A stretch of DNA of 34,178 nt from CALRGL01 sp964374035 (GTDB lineage Bacteria; Patescibacteriota; Patescibacteriia; UBA9934; GWF2-40-263): NCBI GenBank assembly GCA_964374035.1, contig CAYJWY010000007.1, positions 1 to 34,178 on the forward strand, given 5' to 3'. Under the pieces are notes generated by a model, which did not search any database, was not told where the DNA came from, and saw only the letters and a program-made list of their open reading frames with translations. This document shows positions 34,101 to 34,178 of the stretch, piece after piece (the first letter of the stretch is position 1; every line of letters begins with the position of its first letter). Both the position numbers and the translations under genes were made by a program.

Positions 34101-34178
34101 TGTCAATACAAAACCATCGGCGGATCCTATTGCGGCGACGGAATCATCAACGGAAACGAGTTCTGCGACGGGGCGGCA
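25161..34178 (+). CDS. Giant pilin-module surface protein with IPT/TIG, Ig-like and Cys-rich repeats (3' end outside window)
   Basis: I followed this frame codon by codon and found no stop from the ATG at 25161 to the window edge: at least 3006 codons. Residues 1-38 form a signal peptide (VHA cleavage). Residues 72-142 are the two-helix pilin-like module (LYAGFLYMTSAGDPKKIDTA). A Gly linker follows (148-163). Next come Ig-like domains, then IPT/TIG domains (about 455-950; examples VTGLGFGAARG, VTIYGTNFGSTRG, VTLVGENFGANKG) with interspersed Cys-rich segments. Further Ig-like domains follow. Five myxococcus-type Cys repeats (CGDG...E.CDDGN...GDGCSS.C) span about 1484-1712. An EF-hand-like loop DTDNNGTISGQE lies at 1848-1859. 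A second Cys-repeat cluster runs from about 2625 to the edge. It is probably a cell-surface adhesin. Confidence 0.92.
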   Translation, partial: MRVPSKIILKQYTICILLSVALFLVVPGVFDLAPSVHAQALTADELFSGGGTNEDASSFAKEIGLSSSVSLTEMITRLIRTFLGFLGIIAVILMLYAGFLYMTSAGDPKKIDTAKKIIKNAVVGLVIILFSFSIVHFILQKVVEANVGGGQAGGGGAGGGGVGVERQGLFQLSSLNTQCAATIRNVQLQFVFSQDVDPATVNAGISVTKDGVPVDGVFATTGSLVTFTPRAACPEPNAAERCFDPSSNYLVVLLPGVLRSTRDKVLNCTALSPCSYSFITGVGIDGTAPTLSMRSPADEANVYVGTYELLQADTRDDIGVSSVNFYVVDDRSVLFSSGLDRSSARELVQQNGLNTFSSDIARQWNTTGYVANSRYDLWASARDCAGHTGTAERIQVTMRASSCTNEILDADRGETGTDCGGDPENANFCGVCDGEACSNNGQCASGLCENGRCTTTTYISEISPGDGAVANLVTVKGAGFGAQPGTVTFLGTSEAADDRVVSAYQCGASVEWSNREVIVQVPVNAVDGPIKITQAGAQPKMDATNDLFGPAIRDFDVNRITRPGICSLNPSSSLSGTPVAVTGLGFGAARGSSTFYFNNFEASAYNAWAPALLNVTVPNADAGQYPAQVFTGDSFCVNPIDGTSDNRVCSSDADCVLRVSEFCGTSWCTETLSYCSASRPCAANSGRCESVRVGSNSRTFTVQPRVNNVAPSITRVDSGWKACRSANLNNNGRVCGSDAECGDNSTCEEAPNWGPIGQYVTIYGTNFGSTRGTVWFKDVANDLRAQGDAQFPPLCETSFWTDTSITIKVPPTYAPQSPNTALNGISHKLFVTRQDNVSSNEVDFVVRKGPMDVVGPSLCQISPTAGPVGTNVTLVGENFGANKGNVRFYNNVNAALDPIIWQPTSISSVGVPAATKSGPVKVLTSTALSSNSLNFTFGDCRVDAGLCQGDGVQNCCADGACRGTCSQDPPPAHVAYRVSTGPIPIAPVVIQRCDADVISPSPALMHSQSANICLNAVITASFGLPRANERPELTAMEPSTLLGGIVVERCNANAATVENCPNNSWVVVEGVKGNDESSVTFDPNEDLLPGGVYRVTLKGGSGANAIRRAGANNTGAPLEQDYVWIFQASSNLARCEVGSVNVSPSEFTANDAGNLAYSAQLLARNDRCVSLSCDRYSLQWESDDPAKANIANPQPAQSVCTNTVTANAETNVGEPVEIDAQVRNVAGLPEDTGLLTIDFLDPTVKSFFPNCQEACVNMMPTIVFSRAMRADTITQNTIEVLKCQDSLCSTAQGELLPVDFNITPTLIEDDVTVTLGFANSTLEANTWYRVILNADQILSASGVALSSSGSNFGDEMNLFYPGKFSWKFKTKVSGVSCALDKVIVQPPLVDLKFVGERQEYSATGRGEPDDCSAIGQPLQGGDLAWRAWTSLDKTPEKSIQSSTDVAQMLGGGGGSISLALNLPSWCSSQCLNIGSDVTAGEPVCGDGRLDYSVPPDAAGSVVAEAEECDTQGDIANGDGCSSRCLKEGMNACAQRDDEDCCGDGVVQPLEQCDDGNSAIGDGCSARCLNEGSASVRSTCGDGRIDHAANRGGEDCDDGNLINGDGCSSNCLYEGAPSFARPYTICGDGQKGVGEDCDDSNFLDGDGCSSQCLNEGRNACGNPAVAPCCGNRFLELGEDCDNADVVNGDGCSSRCLKEGSSAFTSIPTFCRDAQLILSAEECEAVANAQNNPQAVRGYGVAEIKPTASLEVDPQTRYAISKVSASSLSPGGQVKTGEATLRLQCSCQTDTMCGDPNTLGCGLSNCCYQRPDVVSVQPAANNVANAYCRNTAVSVLFTEEMKEALLGVTDTDNNGTISGQEWNGNIRLKLIQVKNPNNVFVDVVSQPNLFNSCPDTYLKTAYAPGLSGFIQQAWFKIKQIFFSLLGRSAQAGNNDFSCLVPLRFETVTLPDGKQDVFVKFDRALEANATYQLFVRGESNANDAVKEGVQSLQDVGMVGSFNRVFYVGNEICRLDAVEVEDLGKAVLDASPYEGTSPNFFSRKGEEHTFVASPLSYRPGGRREPIQGVNDYKWTWDWASTIADNAAQTNVVLKKTNEPADNERSPSTVHFIAQGNSGQETVIATATIQGNAPQPSISGSTEVVALMCENPWPSIPNASPWVPFIESVKNTNFSMFYCRDQGVDGTADDLPAITTPPIISQTPGFLLEAIFNIAGTRDAIGVRVVANPKYLSPEAWFEEQGFIGSASSTELDGYPAVQSGNTMYVAAANRNGNILYPNIYAISFNPDAGEIAKEIFARVLKNFRFNDKMSADNITREVTNVRLCKVGNSYASKGDAFIGCSWDGDCVESCLEGVCSLSGEACATTNDCLLKPQLITFCDAQKDKLRRDMKRLISVREVAKLLSDYGTENGRCSVSKEQACSKDAHCPGTEKCMKTYPTIQDGTFIPSRTISKWPSWSAQLSNAIGKTVPLDPINKFYNACSIDGYESATCWNPSVSQFQCPAKSQVFGYRSVGEEQYEFLAQLEYGSAKWHNQIDTKVCEDGQTLCSVDLADGGSTDCAGIGTWTSAIPPELDQIGKCGRLSARDTAMIKVEYAHPNVGRDALVLDGNSGFYKPNSLCNNSLFGAQGACGDGVISGNEECELGDVSTESCTRIVVGNPIPVPGKGNVACKADCTGFQTWLEATVAGAECEPFACGNGIVEAAEVCDDGDLNGTYGRCGNNCTYGGASGNAFSCGDGYLAGPEECDCGSDQNRRGASPVQIQAGSWAQTRVGDLCAVGNGQYRQQGSCSFDCKQSGPSCGDREVNGPEVCDGDVVNYGGKLCSAGAIGSQCNTNADCGVGGVCGETPNSVACAKTVDANNCNLPAGTCAGDNQRTCSKNEDCDAGYEQVRTRVCTAECTWNPAMNGWTECRKAASAFCGNRITEGTEECDDGNLSNNDGCLNTCRKNVCGDDRVNIGVESCDRGARNDVPCAAPYGQSCNYCTRTCQYKTIGGSYCGDGIINGNEFCDGAA

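Overview
This window looks like a chromosome fragment from a Candidate Phyla Radiation (Patescibacteria) bacterium. The signs are weak or absent Shine-Dalgarno sequences, many short or leaderless messages, small versions of universal genes, pilin-like 'T4SS_pilin' proteins fused to huge surface proteins, and dispersed palindromic repeats. TGA is an ordinary stop here (hisS and parB end in TGA), so this is not a Gracilibacteria/Absconditabacteria recoded genome. I cannot assign it below phylum level. Two runs of exactly 100 N (3358-3457 and 3818-3917) are scaffold gaps, and both lie in long palindromic repeats.

Layout. 60-3151: a membrane-anchored protein of unknown function, a Na+/Ca2+ exchanger, a VTT/DedA-like membrane protein and a Nudix hydrolase. 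3151-5470: an RNA and mobile-DNA region. It holds tandem giant-hairpin repeats, tRNA-Met, a palindromic duplication of the tRNA-Met 3' end, a coiled-coil protein, and an initiator tRNA-fMet split in its anticodon loop by a ~685-nt group I intron. The intron carries a PD-(D/E)XK homing endonuclease resembling I-Ssp6803I. A truncated GIY-YIG gene follows. 5481-10028: a small membrane protein, parA-parB, a convergent RelA/SpoT homologue and a charged protein of unknown function. 10025-18555, minus strand: a housekeeping block read der, pth, dprA, topA, preceded by a LytR-CpsA-Psr protein and a Cys-periodic membrane-anchored protein. 18629-19835: tRNA-Val(CAC), strong hairpin terminators and remnants of two toxin genes (RelE-like and AbiEii-like). 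19932-22275: signal peptidase I, hisS and rpsU.

22350-34178: a run of three genes that all carry the two-helix pilin-like module. The first is a YqeY protein fused in frame to a pilin-like domain. The second is a 642-aa pilin-like protein with Ig-like domains. The third is an open reading frame of at least 3006 codons with no stop before the window end. It has a signal peptide, a pilin-like module, IPT/TIG and Ig-like domains, an EF-hand-like loop and two clusters of myxococcus-type Cys-rich repeats. I infer a cell-surface or secretion-associated adhesin system.

The two observations I rate highest are the endonuclease-bearing group I intron in the initiator tRNA, and the pilin-module operon ending in a giant surface protein.
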